DNA from: an uncultured Rhodopila sp.
Lineage (GTDB): Bacteria; Pseudomonadota; Alphaproteobacteria; Acetobacterales; Acetobacteraceae
Direction: 5' to 3'
Length of the DNA: 64,000 nt
NCBI RefSeq assembly: GCF_903915725.1
Contig: NZ_CAIWTY010000046.1
Coordinates: 1-64,000, forward strand
A model generated the notes under the pieces. The model was not told the DNA's origin. It was given only the letters and a program-made list of their open reading frames with translations, and did not search any database. The position numbers were made by a program, and so were the translations under genes. Positions 7,734 through 16,130 of the stretch are shown here, in pieces (positions within the stretch are counted from its first letter, which is position 1; each line of letters begins with the position of its first letter).

Positions 7734-8486
7734 TCAGGCGTTCTCGCCGATGAAGCCGGCGTAGGTCTTGGCCAACTCGGGCACGGCAGCTTCGTAAAAG
7801 CGCCTGCCCTTCTCCGGCGTCGCCAGCCCGGGGTTCGAGCCGATGCGGCCGTCCGGAAAGCGCCGGCGGTAATCCGCCGGGCCATGGAACCGGCCGGACG
7901 GGGCCCGCGGCGGATCGAGGGTCGCCTGCTTGATCGAGTCCGGAAAGGCGAACTGGGTCAGCGCGACTTCGCTGGCGGTGGCGTGGCTGCCTTCGTCGTC
8001 GCCGAACACCTCCTTGCCGAGTTCGTGCATCACCTTGCCGTCCCACCAGTTCGCCAGCCGGCAGCGCAGTTCGCGGTCCTGCGCGGTGCCCAGCGCGCCC
8101 TCGTACGCGGCGTAGATTTCCGAAAACGCGGCCTGGACGGTGGCGATGTTGCCGCCGTGGCCGTTGATGAAAAAGAACCGGCGAAAGCCATGCCGGGCGA
8201 GCGACAGCACGTAGTCGTGGATGATCGCGATCAGCGTGGACGGCCGAACGGTCATCGAGCCGGCGAAGCCCATGTGGTGGACGGCGATGCCGACTCCGAT
8301 GGTGGGGCCGACCATGGCGGAGGCGGATTCTCCGACGCCGCGGGCGATGACTTCGGCGCAGAGGGCGTCGGTGCCAATCAGGCCGTTGGGGCCGTGCTGC
8401 TCGGTGGAGCCGATGGGCAGGATGATGCCGTTGGAGTGCCGGAGGTAGGTTTCCACCTCCAGCCAAGTCTGGTGCTGCAATAGCAT
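7734..8486 (-). CDS. creatininase-family amidohydrolase
   Basis: 250 residues from ATG 8486; the frame is open upstream but without similarity. Family signatures: ILPIGSTEQHGPNGLIGTD near residue 22 (Glu, His and Asp metal ligands), HHMGFAGSMTVRPSTLI, FFINGHGGNIATVQAA (the NGHGGN metal/substrate motif), and DDEGSHATASEVAL with the final acidic and His residues. The family includes creatininase and FAPy or mycofactocin-pathway hydrolases that open cyclic amides using two metal ions. No mycofactocin or riboflavin-pathway genes adjoin it, so the substrate stays open. Confidence 0.85.
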   Translation of the reverse strand: MLLQHQTWLEVETYLRHSNGIILPIGSTEQHGPNGLIGTDALCAEVIARGVGESASAMVGPTIGVGIAVHHMGFAGSMTVRPSTLIAIIHDYVLSLARHGFRRFFFINGHGGNIATVQAAFSEIYAAYEGALGTAQDRELRCRLANWWDGKVMHELGKEVFGDDEGSHATASEVALTQFAFPDSIKQATLDPPRAPSGRFHGPADYRRRFPDGRIGSNPGLATPEKGRRFYEAAVPELAKTYAGFIGENA

Positions 8487-8579
8487 GCGCTGTGATTTCC
8501 CTTGGACGATGATCGAACAGTAGACCGGTTTCGCACGGACGGTAATGCCGTGCGCCGGCTGATCTGGCATTATGCGCGT

Positions 8580-9017
8580 ATGCAGCCGAGTCTCCGAACC
8601 GAGCTCGACCAGGCCAAGAGCCGCCAGATGGCACGGGTCCGGTCGAAGAACACCGAACCCGAGATCCTGGTTCGCCAGGCTCTGCACGCGCGCGGCTACC
8701 GGTTTCGGCTGCACCGCAAGGATTTGCCGGGCAAGCCGGACATCGTGCTGCCGAAGCATGGGTTGGCGATCCTGGTGCATGGCTGCTTCTGGCACGGCTG
8801 CCCGCGCTGCGACCGCGGGCGGCGGCTGCCGAAGACCAACGTGCCGTTTTGGTCGGCGAAGCTGACGGCGAACCGGGAGCGGGATGTTCGCTCGATCGCG
8901 GCGCTGGAGGCGTCGGGGTGGCGGGTGGCGGTGCTGTGGGAATGCGATATCCGTACGCCCGACAGCCTGGAGGGTTTGCTGGACGCGTGTTTGCCGCCGC
9001 CGCGGCACTGCGCCTGA
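8580..9017 (+). CDS. vsr: very short patch repair (Vsr) endonuclease
   Basis: 145 residues from ATG 8580. Strong Vsr signatures: RSKNTEPEILVRQALHARGY, FRLHRKDLPGKPDIVLPKHG with the catalytic Asp, and ILVHGCFWHGCPRC with the zinc-binding Cys/His set. Vsr nicks 5' of the T in T:G mismatches left by deamination of 5-methylcytosine. The gene lies directly before a C5-cytosine methyltransferase (one base between stop and next ATG), the usual pairing. No restriction endonuclease adjoins it. The divergent creatininase gene begins 93 bases upstream. Confidence 0.92.
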   Translation: MQPSLRTELDQAKSRQMARVRSKNTEPEILVRQALHARGYRFRLHRKDLPGKPDIVLPKHGLAILVHGCFWHGCPRCDRGRRLPKTNVPFWSAKLTANRERDVRSIAALEASGWRVAVLWECDIRTPDSLEGLLDACLPPPRHCA

Positions 9018-9018
9018 G

Positions 9019-10215
9019 ATGCCTGCGCCGTGGTCCGTGGTGGATTTCTTCTCCTGCGGCGGCGGCACGAGCGCGGGGTTCGCGCGGCGTCCGGAGTTCC
9101 GGATCATCGCCGCCGTCGATCTGGAGATGGCCAAGCCGTCCGGCGGGCAAGGCGCTTCGGACTGCAATGCCACTTACCGGGCCAATCATGGCGTGGTGCC
9201 GATGAACCGGGACATGATGACACTGGACCCCTCGGAATTCGCCGAGGCGGCCGGGTTGGCGGCCGGACAGTTGAACGTGATGATCTCCTGCGCGCCCTGC
9301 ACGCATCTTTCCCGCGCCAATCCCCGCAATCATCTGGCCGATCGGCCGGAGAATTCATTGATTGGGCGGAGCGGGGCGTTCGCGGCGCATCTGCTGCCGG
9401 AGATTTTCCTGATGGAGAATGCCCGCGAGCTGATCATGGGGAACTACCGGCATCATCATGCGGCCCTCGTCGCGACGCTGGAGCGGGCGGGCTATCATGT
9501 ACGGTCGGATATCCATTTTCTCGACCGGTTCGGGCTGCCTCAGGTGCGGGAACGGGCTTTGATCGTCGCCTCGCGCATCGGGGAGGCCCGGTCGCTGGAG
9601 GATTTGTGGCAGGGATGGTCGGCGCAGCCGCAGGCAACGACGGTGCGGACGGCGCTGCGGCGTCTGGCTGAATGGAGGGAAAGCCACCCGGACGATCCCG
9701 AGGGCGACGTTTTCCCTGGCATGGGTTCGGCGGTCCTGGCCCGGCTGGCAGCGACGCCGCATGACGGCGGCGGCTGGGTGGACGTGGCGCGGAACCCGAG
9801 GACCCGGGGGCTGCTGACGCGGGATTGCCTGCGGCGGTGGAGCGCCGGGGATCTGGGTTCGCATCCCGATGTCTATGGCCGGATGGCGTTGGACAGGCCG
9901 GCGCCGACGGTGAAGCGCGAGTGCGGGCATGTCGGCAACGGCCGGTATGCTCATCCGGTGGAGGATCGCCTGCTGACCGTGCGGGAGATGGCGACCTTGC
10001 AGGGGTTTCCGTTCGATTACCGGTTTCCGGCGCGGTCGGTCACCAACCGCTACCGCCATATCGGCGATGCGGTGCCGCCGATGATCGCGTTTCAGATGGC
10101 GGCGTTGGTGAAGTGGATGAAGATCGGCGTCCGGCCGGAGCCGGCGGATTTTGTGATGCCGAACACGGCTTTGCGGCTGGGGGATCTGACCGCGGGGTCG
10201 CGGATGGCGGCTTGA
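9019..10215 (+). CDS. C5-cytosine DNA methyltransferase
   Basis: 398 residues. Motif I is VVDFFSCGGGTSAGF, which binds S-adenosylmethionine. The catalytic loop is ISCAPCTHLSRAN, so the usual Pro-Cys-Gln is Pro-Cys-Thr with the nucleophile Cys kept. Motif VI reads MENARE instead of ENV. Motif VIII is GLPQVRERALIVAS, and the C-terminal motifs are LLTVREMATLQGFP and NRYRHIGDAVPP. The target-recognition region lies at about residues 190-290. Preceded by vsr, it probably methylates a cytosine site whose deamination Vsr repairs. No cognate nuclease is visible, so it looks like an orphan methylase. Confidence 0.88.
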   Translation: MPAPWSVVDFFSCGGGTSAGFARRPEFRIIAAVDLEMAKPSGGQGASDCNATYRANHGVVPMNRDMMTLDPSEFAEAAGLAAGQLNVMISCAPCTHLSRANPRNHLADRPENSLIGRSGAFAAHLLPEIFLMENARELIMGNYRHHHAALVATLERAGYHVRSDIHFLDRFGLPQVRERALIVASRIGEARSLEDLWQGWSAQPQATTVRTALRRLAEWRESHPDDPEGDVFPGMGSAVLARLAATPHDGGGWVDVARNPRTRGLLTRDCLRRWSAGDLGSHPDVYGRMALDRPAPTVKRECGHVGNGRYAHPVEDRLLTVREMATLQGFPFDYRFPARSVTNRYRHIGDAVPPMIAFQMAALVKWMKIGVRPEPADFVMPNTALRLGDLTAGSRMAA

Positions 10216-10269
10216 AGGAATGCGCCTTGCGCAGACTAGCCTAGTTTAAGCCAGGCTAATCATCAGCAG

Positions 10270-10983
10270 CTACTCGCTCGCCTCCAGCTTGCCTACGGTC
10301 ACCGGCACCGGCTGCCAGTTCTCCGGGAACAACGTTTGCAACGCCTGCACCTTCGGCATGTCGTTGATGGCGATATACGGCGCGTGCGGATGCAGCTCGA
10401 GGTAATCCTGGTGATAGGCCTCGGCCGGATAGAACGCGCCGGCCGGGTCGATACGGGTCACGATCGGGCGGCTGAACGCATGCGCAGCTTCAAGCTGGGC
10501 AATATAGGCTTTTGCCACCTGCTCCTGCTGCGGCCCGGTGACGAACAGCTCCGAGCGATACTGCGTGCCCCAGTCCGGTCCCTGCCGATCCTTCTGCGTC
10601 GGGTCGAGTGCTACCGAAAAGAAAATCCGCAGCAGCGTGCCATAGCTGACGCGGGACGGGTCGTAGGTCACGCTGACCGACTCGGCATGCCCCGTCGCGC
10701 CGGAACTCACCTGCTCATACCCCGGATCGGCCACATGTCCGCCGGCGTAGCCGGAGACCGCGCGGGTCACGCCCTTCACGTGCTCGAAAACGCCCTGGAC
10801 ACCCCAGAAGCAGCCGCCGGCAAACACCGCGGTCTGCGGACCGGCAGTTGCCGGCGCCGGGTCCAAAGCCGGTGCGGGCAAGGCCCGTTCCGTGCCGGCG
10901 GCCTGGTGCGGCGCCAGCCAGGCGGCGAAACCAAGCGCCGCCAGCAACGCGGCGCCGGAAACGGTGATCGAGCGTGCGGTCAT
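10270..10983 (-). CDS. msrA: peptide-methionine (S)-S-oxide reductase, exported
   Basis: 237 residues. The N-terminal 30 residues form a signal peptide or membrane anchor (ITVSGAALLAALGFAAWLAP) followed by a Pro/Ala linker. The MsrA domain then shows AVFAGGCFWGVQGVFEHVKG, with the catalytic Cys in GCFWG, GYAGGHVADPGYEQVSSG, TGHAESVSVTYDP, and HQDYLELHPHAPYI. MsrA reduces methionine-S-sulfoxide in proteins; here it would act in the periplasm. No MsrB or electron-supplying thioredoxin-like domain is fused, and no such gene adjoins it. Confidence 0.93.
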   Translation of the reverse strand: MTARSITVSGAALLAALGFAAWLAPHQAAGTERALPAPALDPAPATAGPQTAVFAGGCFWGVQGVFEHVKGVTRAVSGYAGGHVADPGYEQVSSGATGHAESVSVTYDPSRVSYGTLLRIFFSVALDPTQKDRQGPDWGTQYRSELFVTGPQQEQVAKAYIAQLEAAHAFSRPIVTRIDPAGAFYPAEAYHQDYLELHPHAPYIAINDMPKVQALQTLFPENWQPVPVTVGKLEASE

Positions 10984-11068
10984 GGTTCAACCTCCCGGGC
11001 GATTGGGCCACGTCTGCCCGCAGACGTGCAGGCCCTAGCATCTGGTGACCCGCCGCCTCCTGTCAAAG

Positions 11069-11582
11069 CTATTGCGGTAATTTAACCGCCACGGCGCGGA
11101 ACGGCGGCGGGGTGCGCTTCTTCAGCTCCGGATCGAACAGGTATTTCAGCGGCACATCCTGGACATAAAGCGTGTCGCCAACCTGCGCGAGCGACACCGG
11201 GCCCTCGAACCCGTCGTTGATCGTGTCGATCCCTGCCTGCCCAGCTCATGTCGTTCGAGCAAACGGACAGGCTGTTGGATTTGTCGTCCGCCAGCACGCC
11301 GAGGGTGGACGCCAACCCGTCGGCACCTTGCTTCGCCCATTCCACGGCCTCGGCCGTGCCGGGTGCTGCGCGGAAAATGCGGCCGCCCGCCATGCTGCTG
11401 AAATACAGCGTGCCGTCGGGGGATGCGGTCAGGCTTTCAGGAAAGTCGGTCGTGCCCGGCACCGTAACATCCACGGCTGGAGCCGCCGAGGCGGCAGCGC
11501 ACAGGCTGATAAGTCCGGCGCCCAGCATAGAGATAAAGACGGAGGACCGAAGTCCTGGCGACGACTGCTCATGTGTTGCCAT
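11069..11582 (-). pseudogene. SMP-30/gluconolactonase-like protein, internally deleted and frameshifted
   Basis: The 5' part from ATG 11582 encodes a signal peptide (SVFISMLGAGLISLCAAASA) and the first beta-propeller blades (TDFPESLTASPDGTLYFSSM, GVLADDKSNSLSVCSNDMSW). Near 11245 the frame is lost. Another frame then gives a typical propeller end, GFEGPVSLAQVGDTLYVQDV and LFDPELKKRTPPPFRAVAVK, ending at 11069-11071. The whole is about 170 codons, where intact relatives have about 300 or more. A deletion that removed the middle blades and shifted the frame explains both facts. It is unlikely to make a working protein. Confidence 0.65.
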
Positions 11583-11764
11583 CCCATTGCTTTTGTGCGA
11601 CGAAGCGTTGTTGTATCCGGACGTATATAGCCGAGCACCATTGCCATGGAATCTCAAGTGGCAACCGGCGCCCGTGCACGGTAGCGCTTGGCACGGCACA
11701 GGCGTTTGAATAGATATCCCGGCAATCGCGCGCCTTCCGGCGCCGCGCAACGGGGCGTGAGGCG

Positions 11765-12325
11765 ATGCGGCAGAGCGACACGAACGACAGTGCGGCCAGG
11801 GTTGGGATCTTGCCCTACGCTGTCTCCGACGGGCTCGACGCAATCGTTTCGGAGGCGGTTGATCGGCTTCGCGCGCGGGGCGTCAAGGTTGCCGGCCTGT
11901 TGCAGCGCTCCGGCGGCGCGGCGCCGGGCGGCAAGCGGGCGATGTGGGTCGAGGATATCGGCACCGGACAGATGATCCGCCTGGACCAGCCGCGCGGGCC
12001 GGGCGCCATCGCCTGCACCTTCGATACCGGCGCGTTGGCGCAGGCGGCGTATCTGTTGCAGACCGCCGTGGAGTCCGGCGCGGAACTGCTCGTCGTCAAC
12101 CGGTTCGGCAGCGTGGAGGCGGAGGGCCGCGGATTGCGCCCGGAAATCGCCGCCGCGATCTGCTCCGGATTGGCGGTGCTGATCCCGGTGCGGGCTTCGC
12201 TGCTGCCGGAACTGCAAGCGTTCCTTGGCGGTTCGGCGACCTGCCTGCCCGCCTCGGTCCGGCCGATCGAGGCGTGGGCGGAGGCCCTGTTGCTGCGCGG
12301 TCGAAGCCCCGCCGTTGTGGCCTGA
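11765..12325 (+). CDS. DUF2478 family protein
   Basis: 186 residues. The order of motifs fits DUF2478: VGILPYAVSDGLDAIVSEAV, VKVAGLLQRSGG, MWVEDIGTGQMIRLDQPRG, GALAQAAYLLQTAVESGAEL, LVVNRFGSVEAEGRGLRPEI and VLIPVRASLLPELQAFLGG. These resemble nucleoside-triphosphatase-like folds, with an NRFG segment where such enzymes have their acidic motif. Relatives often sit near molybdate-uptake genes, but none is here. No catalytic function is established. A stop-to-ATG gap of 68 bases separates it from the LLM oxidoreductase on the same strand. Confidence 0.65.
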   Translation: MRQSDTNDSAARVGILPYAVSDGLDAIVSEAVDRLRARGVKVAGLLQRSGGAAPGGKRAMWVEDIGTGQMIRLDQPRGPGAIACTFDTGALAQAAYLLQTAVESGAELLVVNRFGSVEAEGRGLRPEIAAAICSGLAVLIPVRASLLPELQAFLGGSATCLPASVRPIEAWAEALLLRGRSPAVVA

Positions 12326-12393
12326 GGGCTACGACGATCAACCGCATCCCCTCCCCCGTCCGCATCTTGTAGACAGACAACAGGAGACGCCTC

Positions 12394-13323
12394 ATGAAGT
12401 TCGGCATCCACAACCCATCATGGATCTTCGGCGACGATCCGGCGAATGCTTTCGAAGGCGCAAAGGCCAAGGCGTTGTGGGCGGAAACGCAGGGCTTTAC
12501 CTGGTTCTCGGTGATGGACCACCTGATCCAGATCCCGCCGATCGGCGCCGCGGACGAGCCGTTCATCGAGGGCTGGACCGCGTTGTCGGCGCTGGCCGCG
12601 GTCACCAGCCGCATCCGCCTGGCGACGCTGGTGTCCTCGGTCGCCTATCGCAATCCGGCGCATCTGGCGAAGATCGCCGCCGGCGTTGACCTGATCAGCC
12701 GCGGACGCCTGACACTGGGCATCGGCGCCGGCTGGTTCGAGACCGAATACCGCCAGTACGGCTGGGATTTTCCTGAGCGCCCCGCCGTCCGTATCCGCCA
12801 GATGGAGGAAGCGGTGCGCCTGATCCTGAAGATGTGGGGCGAACCGCGCGCCACCTTCCACGGCAAGTATTTCCATGTCGAGGACGCGATCCTGGAGCCG
12901 AAGCCGGTGCAGAAGCCGCGTCCCCCAGTGATGATCGCCGGCGGCGGCGAGCAACTGACGCTGCGCGCCGTGGCGCGGCTGGCGGATGCCTGCAACGTGT
13001 TCGGCGATCCGGATGAGGTCCGGCACAAGTATGACGTTCTGCGCGGCCATTGCGAGGCCGAGGGCCGCGACTACGCGAGCATCGAAAAGACCAACGTCCT
13101 TGGCCTGCTGCTGGCGCGCGATGAGGCGGCGCTGGCGGCGAAGCGGCAGCGCCTGTCAGTGCCCGATCCGTTCCGGGGGTTTGCGGGAACGGTGTCTCAG
13201 GTCACGGACCTGGTGGGGCGCTATCGCGATGCCGGGGTGCAGCTTTTCATCAGTTCCGCGTATAAGAATGACCCGGAGACGCATGAACTGCTCGCGTCCG
13301 ATGTGATTCCGCATTTCGTTTAG
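12394..13323 (+). CDS. LLM class oxidoreductase (F420/flavin-type, Rv1855c-like)
   Basis: 309 residues. Luciferase-like monooxygenase fold: FSVMDHLIQIPPIG near residue 40, a segment characteristic of the Rv1855c-like branch, then RLATLVSSVAYRNPAHLAKI, GRLTLGIGAGWFETEYRQYG and PPVMIAGGGEQLTLRAVARL. These enzymes use reduced F420 or FMN. Which cofactor is used cannot be read here, and no F420 biosynthesis gene is in the window. ATG 12394 follows GGAGA. An SDR gene starts 17 bases after its stop, so the two are probably co-transcribed. Confidence 0.85.
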   Translation: MKFGIHNPSWIFGDDPANAFEGAKAKALWAETQGFTWFSVMDHLIQIPPIGAADEPFIEGWTALSALAAVTSRIRLATLVSSVAYRNPAHLAKIAAGVDLISRGRLTLGIGAGWFETEYRQYGWDFPERPAVRIRQMEEAVRLILKMWGEPRATFHGKYFHVEDAILEPKPVQKPRPPVMIAGGGEQLTLRAVARLADACNVFGDPDEVRHKYDVLRGHCEAEGRDYASIEKTNVLGLLLARDEAALAAKRQRLSVPDPFRGFAGTVSQVTDLVGRYRDAGVQLFISSAYKNDPETHELLASDVIPHFV

Positions 13324-13339
13324 AGGAACCTGACCGTTT

Positions 13340-14092
13340 ATGGCTCTGACAATTCTGGTGACCGGCGCCACGGCCGGTTTTGGCGCGGCGATTGCCCGCC
13401 GCTTCGTCCGCGACGGACATCGCGTCATCGCCGCCGGACGCCGCGCCGCCCGGTTGACGGATCTGCATCAGGAACTGGGCGACGCGATGCTGCCGCTGAT
13501 GCTGGACGTGACGGATGCCGACGCGGTTGCTGCGCTGCCCGGCAGCCTGCCGCCGAAGTGGCGAGAGGTCGATGTGCTGGTCAACAACGCCGGCCTCGCG
13601 CTCGGGCTGGACCCGGCGTTCAAAGCCGATCTCGAAGACTGGGACCACATGGTTGCGGTGAATGTTTCGGGGCTGATTCATATCACCCGGGCGCTGCTGC
13701 CGGGTATGGTGGAGCGCAACCGCGGCCACATCATCAACCTCAGCAGCATCGCGGCGGTTTATCCGTATCCGGGCGGGCATGTATACGGCGCGACGAAGGC
13801 ATTTGTTACGCAGTTCAGTTTGAATCTGCGGGCCGATCTGGTGGGGCGTTCGGTGCGGGTGACGGATCTGGAGCCGGGGCTTTGCGGCGGCACGGAGTTC
13901 AGCGTGAACCGTTTCGGCGGCGATCAGGCGAAGGCGGATGCGGTGTATGCCGGAACCGTGCCGCTGACCGCGGAGGATATCGCCGAGGCCGCTTCCTGGG
14001 TGGTCGGCTTGCCGCCGCATGTGAACATCAACCGGATGGAACTGATGCCGACCTGTCAGGCGGCCGGACCGCTGGCGGTCAAGCGGTCGTAG
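13340..14092 (+). CDS. short-chain dehydrogenase, YdfG-like
   Basis: 250 residues. Cofactor motif ILVTGATAGFGAAIARRF (TGxxxGxG), AAGRRAARL where NADP-preferring enzymes keep Arg residues, the NNAGLAL motif, and active-site Ser, Tyr and Lys in INLSSIAAVYPYPGGHVYGATKAF. The C-terminal LEPGLCGGTEFSVNRFGGD matches E. coli YdfG-type 3-hydroxy acid dehydrogenases (usually VEPGLVGGTEFSNVRFKGD). It probably oxidises serine or 3-hydroxy acids with NADP. It lies 17 bases downstream of the LLM oxidoreductase, suggesting one transcript. Confidence 0.88.
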   Translation: MALTILVTGATAGFGAAIARRFVRDGHRVIAAGRRAARLTDLHQELGDAMLPLMLDVTDADAVAALPGSLPPKWREVDVLVNNAGLALGLDPAFKADLEDWDHMVAVNVSGLIHITRALLPGMVERNRGHIINLSSIAAVYPYPGGHVYGATKAFVTQFSLNLRADLVGRSVRVTDLEPGLCGGTEFSVNRFGGDQAKADAVYAGTVPLTAEDIAEAASWVVGLPPHVNINRMELMPTCQAAGPLAVKRS

Positions 14093-14101
14093 GGCGGATC
14101 G

Positions 14102-14935
14102 TCAGTCAGACGCAGCCAGGTAGGCGGCGAAGGCGTCCTTGTAGTCTGGATGCCAACGCGACAGCGGCGGGCGGTTTTGCACGATATCCTGTGCTGCCCA
14201 CAGGATGCGGCGGTTATCGGTCTCGCGCGTCACGTCGTTGTCGGGGCAGATCAGATAGAAATCCCCCGCCGCCATGCCGGACAGCAGGAAATCGATGACC
14301 TGATCGGGCATCCAGGCGCCCGGGGGCTTCGTCGCCGACGTCGTCATGCCGGTGAAGGTCGATCCCGGCACCAGCAGATGCGCGCTGACCTTGCACTCCG
14401 GGGTGTTGCGGAGCGCATGCGCCAGGCCCTCGGTCAGCACCTTTACTCCGGCCTTTGAAACGTTATAGGCGGTGTCGCCGGGCGGGCAGGTGATGCCCTG
14501 TTTCGATCCCGTGTTGACGATGGCGCAGGGCGTGCCCTGGCCGATCATTGCGGGAACGAAGCTTTGTACGCCGTTGATGACGCCGAACAGGTTGACGTTC
14601 AGGACGCGGCGCCAGCGCTCGGGATGGTCGAACGGGCCGCCGCCGGGCGCCGTGCCGGCGTTGTTCATCAGCACCGCGACTTCGCCGAACGCGGAATAGA
14701 CTGTGTCTCGCAGATGCTCGACCGCTGCGGGATCGCTGACGTCCGTGGGAACGGTGATCACGGCCGAACCGGAGATCGTTGCCGCGGCCTTTTCCAGCGC
14801 TTCGGCGCTTAGATCGGCGAGGCAGACCCGCATTCCCATCGCGGCAAATCGTTGCGCGGCGGCGAGGCCGATGCCGCTGGCCGCGCCGGTGATGACGGCG
14901 ACGCGACCTTCGGTGAGCGCGGGGTGGTTGGTCAT
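14102..14935 (-). CDS. short-chain dehydrogenase/reductase
   Basis: 277 residues. The NAD(P) motif is VAVITGAASGIGLAAAQRFA, with NNAGTAPGGG next. The active site has Ser in IVNTGSKQG followed by the YNVSK motif (Tyr and Lys), so the tetrad looks complete. LADLSAE after the second strand places an Asp where NAD-preferring enzymes have it. The C-terminal region (DFLLSGMAAGDFYLICPDND) matches bacterial SDRs of unknown substrate. It converges with the YdfG-like SDR, stops nine bases apart. It is not a close duplicate of that gene. Confidence 0.85.
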   Translation of the reverse strand: MTNHPALTEGRVAVITGAASGIGLAAAQRFAAMGMRVCLADLSAEALEKAAATISGSAVITVPTDVSDPAAVEHLRDTVYSAFGEVAVLMNNAGTAPGGGPFDHPERWRRVLNVNLFGVINGVQSFVPAMIGQGTPCAIVNTGSKQGITCPPGDTAYNVSKAGVKVLTEGLAHALRNTPECKVSAHLLVPGSTFTGMTTSATKPPGAWMPDQVIDFLLSGMAAGDFYLICPDNDVTRETDNRRILWAAQDIVQNRPPLSRWHPDYKDAFAAYLAASD

Positions 14936-15016
14936 GCGGGCGAACTCCTATGTTTGCGGCGATAACCGGCAGGGCCGTGGCGGCGTTATACCCCCGTGCA
15001 GCAGAAGGAGGCAGCC

Positions 15017-15433
15017 ATGGCACGCGTTGTCGGCATCGACCATCTGTCGGTCAGGGTCAGCGATCATGAAAAGTCGAAACAGTTCTATAATAAGTTGCTT
15101 ACGTTCCTGGGTTTCAGGTTGTCGGAGGAATTCGAGGACTCCACCGGTTGGTCCAACGGCCACACACTGTTTTGGATCGGCCAGGCCGATGAACCGGGCA
15201 TGAAGCACAAACACCGCACGGGCGATGTGGGTTTCCACCACTATGCCTTTCGGCTGCGCAGCCGGAAGGATGTCGATGAGTTGCAGGCGTTCCTGACGGA
15301 TGATCTCGGCGCGGAGATCGTCGATCCGGCGGGGGAATATTACGACGATTATTACGCCGTGTTCTTTCAGGACCCGGACGGGCTGAAGCTGGAGGGAATG
15401 AAGTACGGGGAGAAGACTGCGAAATCGGAATGA
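15017..15433 (+). CDS. VOC family protein
   Basis: 138 residues from ATG 15017, which follows AAGGAG at 15004-15009. Two half-units of the glyoxalase fold are seen: GIDHLSVRVSDHEKSKQFYN with the first His, GFHHYAFRLRSRKDVDELQA with the second, and YYAVFFQDPDGLKLEGMKYG ending with the metal-type Glu. The function within the family (lyase, dioxygenase or binding protein) is undetermined. It starts 81 bases from the divergent SDR gene, and a degenerate dispersed repeat follows its stop. Confidence 0.82.
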   Translation: MARVVGIDHLSVRVSDHEKSKQFYNKLLTFLGFRLSEEFEDSTGWSNGHTLFWIGQADEPGMKHKHRTGDVGFHHYAFRLRSRKDVDELQAFLTDDLGAEIVDPAGEYYDDYYAVFFQDPDGLKLEGMKYGEKTAKSE

Positions 15434-15481
15434 GGGTTTCTGCAACCTCGGCACTATGCAAGGTGCACCGGCCTCTCACCG

Positions 15482-15570
15482 TCAAGGTGGCCGAGGGCCA
15501 CCATCCACGCCCTTGCTTGTTCAGAGAAAAGGCGTGGATGCGACCTCCGTCAACATGGCGGGTTTTGCGG
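15482..15570. repeat. degenerate REPIN-like copy
   Basis: CCATCCACGCC and GGCGTGGATG face each other around a loop containing TTGCTTGTTCAGAG, as in intact copies, but the outer arms (GTGGCC, CAACATGGCGGG) have diverged. It separates the VOC gene from the convergent CBS-domain gene. Confidence 0.6.
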
Positions 15571-15586
15571 ACGAAGCATTGAACGC

Positions 15587-16021
15587 TCAAGCATGAAACC
15601 GGGTAATGTCCAGCAGCACGTTCGCCTCCAGCGCCTTCTCGTCCAGCCGGTGCTTCACCAGATCGCCGATGCTGACAATGCCGATCAATTGACCGCCGTC
15701 TTCGACAGGGAGGTGGCGGATCTTTGCCATCGTCATCGCCGCCAGCGCGGTTTCCACGCTGTCCGCCGGACGGCAGGTGACCATCGGCGCGCTCATCAGC
15801 CGTTCCACTTTGAATAACAGCGCCTCGGCGCCATATTCCGCTACCGCATTGACGAAGTCCCGCTCGGAGAAAATCCCCGCCGGCTTCATCCACGCGTCTT
15901 CCGCGATGACGGCGCCGATGCGGTGCTCGGCCAGCTTGCGGACGGCATTTTGCACCGAGTCGGTGGTGCGGACCTTCACCACCAGACGACCCTTACCGCG
16001 CAGCACATCGGAAATGGACAT
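15587..16021 (-). CDS. CBS-domain pair protein
   Basis: 144 residues made of two CBS domains: residues 10-65 (VKVRTTDSVQNAVRKLAEHR, IGAVIAEDAWMKPAGIFSER) and residues 75-135 (APMVTCRPADSVETALAAMT, RHLPVEDGGQLIGIVSIGDL). Such stand-alone pairs bind adenosine nucleotides and report energy state, usually to a partner that cannot be identified here. Each domain ends with the expected (S/T)xRD-like residues: SERD in the first and SIGD in the second. No regulatory partner adjoins it. Confidence 0.88.
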   Translation of the reverse strand: MSISDVLRGKGRLVVKVRTTDSVQNAVRKLAEHRIGAVIAEDAWMKPAGIFSERDFVNAVAEYGAEALLFKVERLMSAPMVTCRPADSVETALAAMTMAKIRHLPVEDGGQLIGIVSIGDLVKHRLDEKALEANVLLDITRFHA

Positions 16022-16130
16022 TGGAACCGCTCCTGTCTTGCAACAACCGGAGCGATGAACATAGGAACGCGGCGGCGCTTCCCCAAGCCCGTGGCCGATT
16101 GTTCAGCCTGCCGACAGGAATAGCTGCAAA

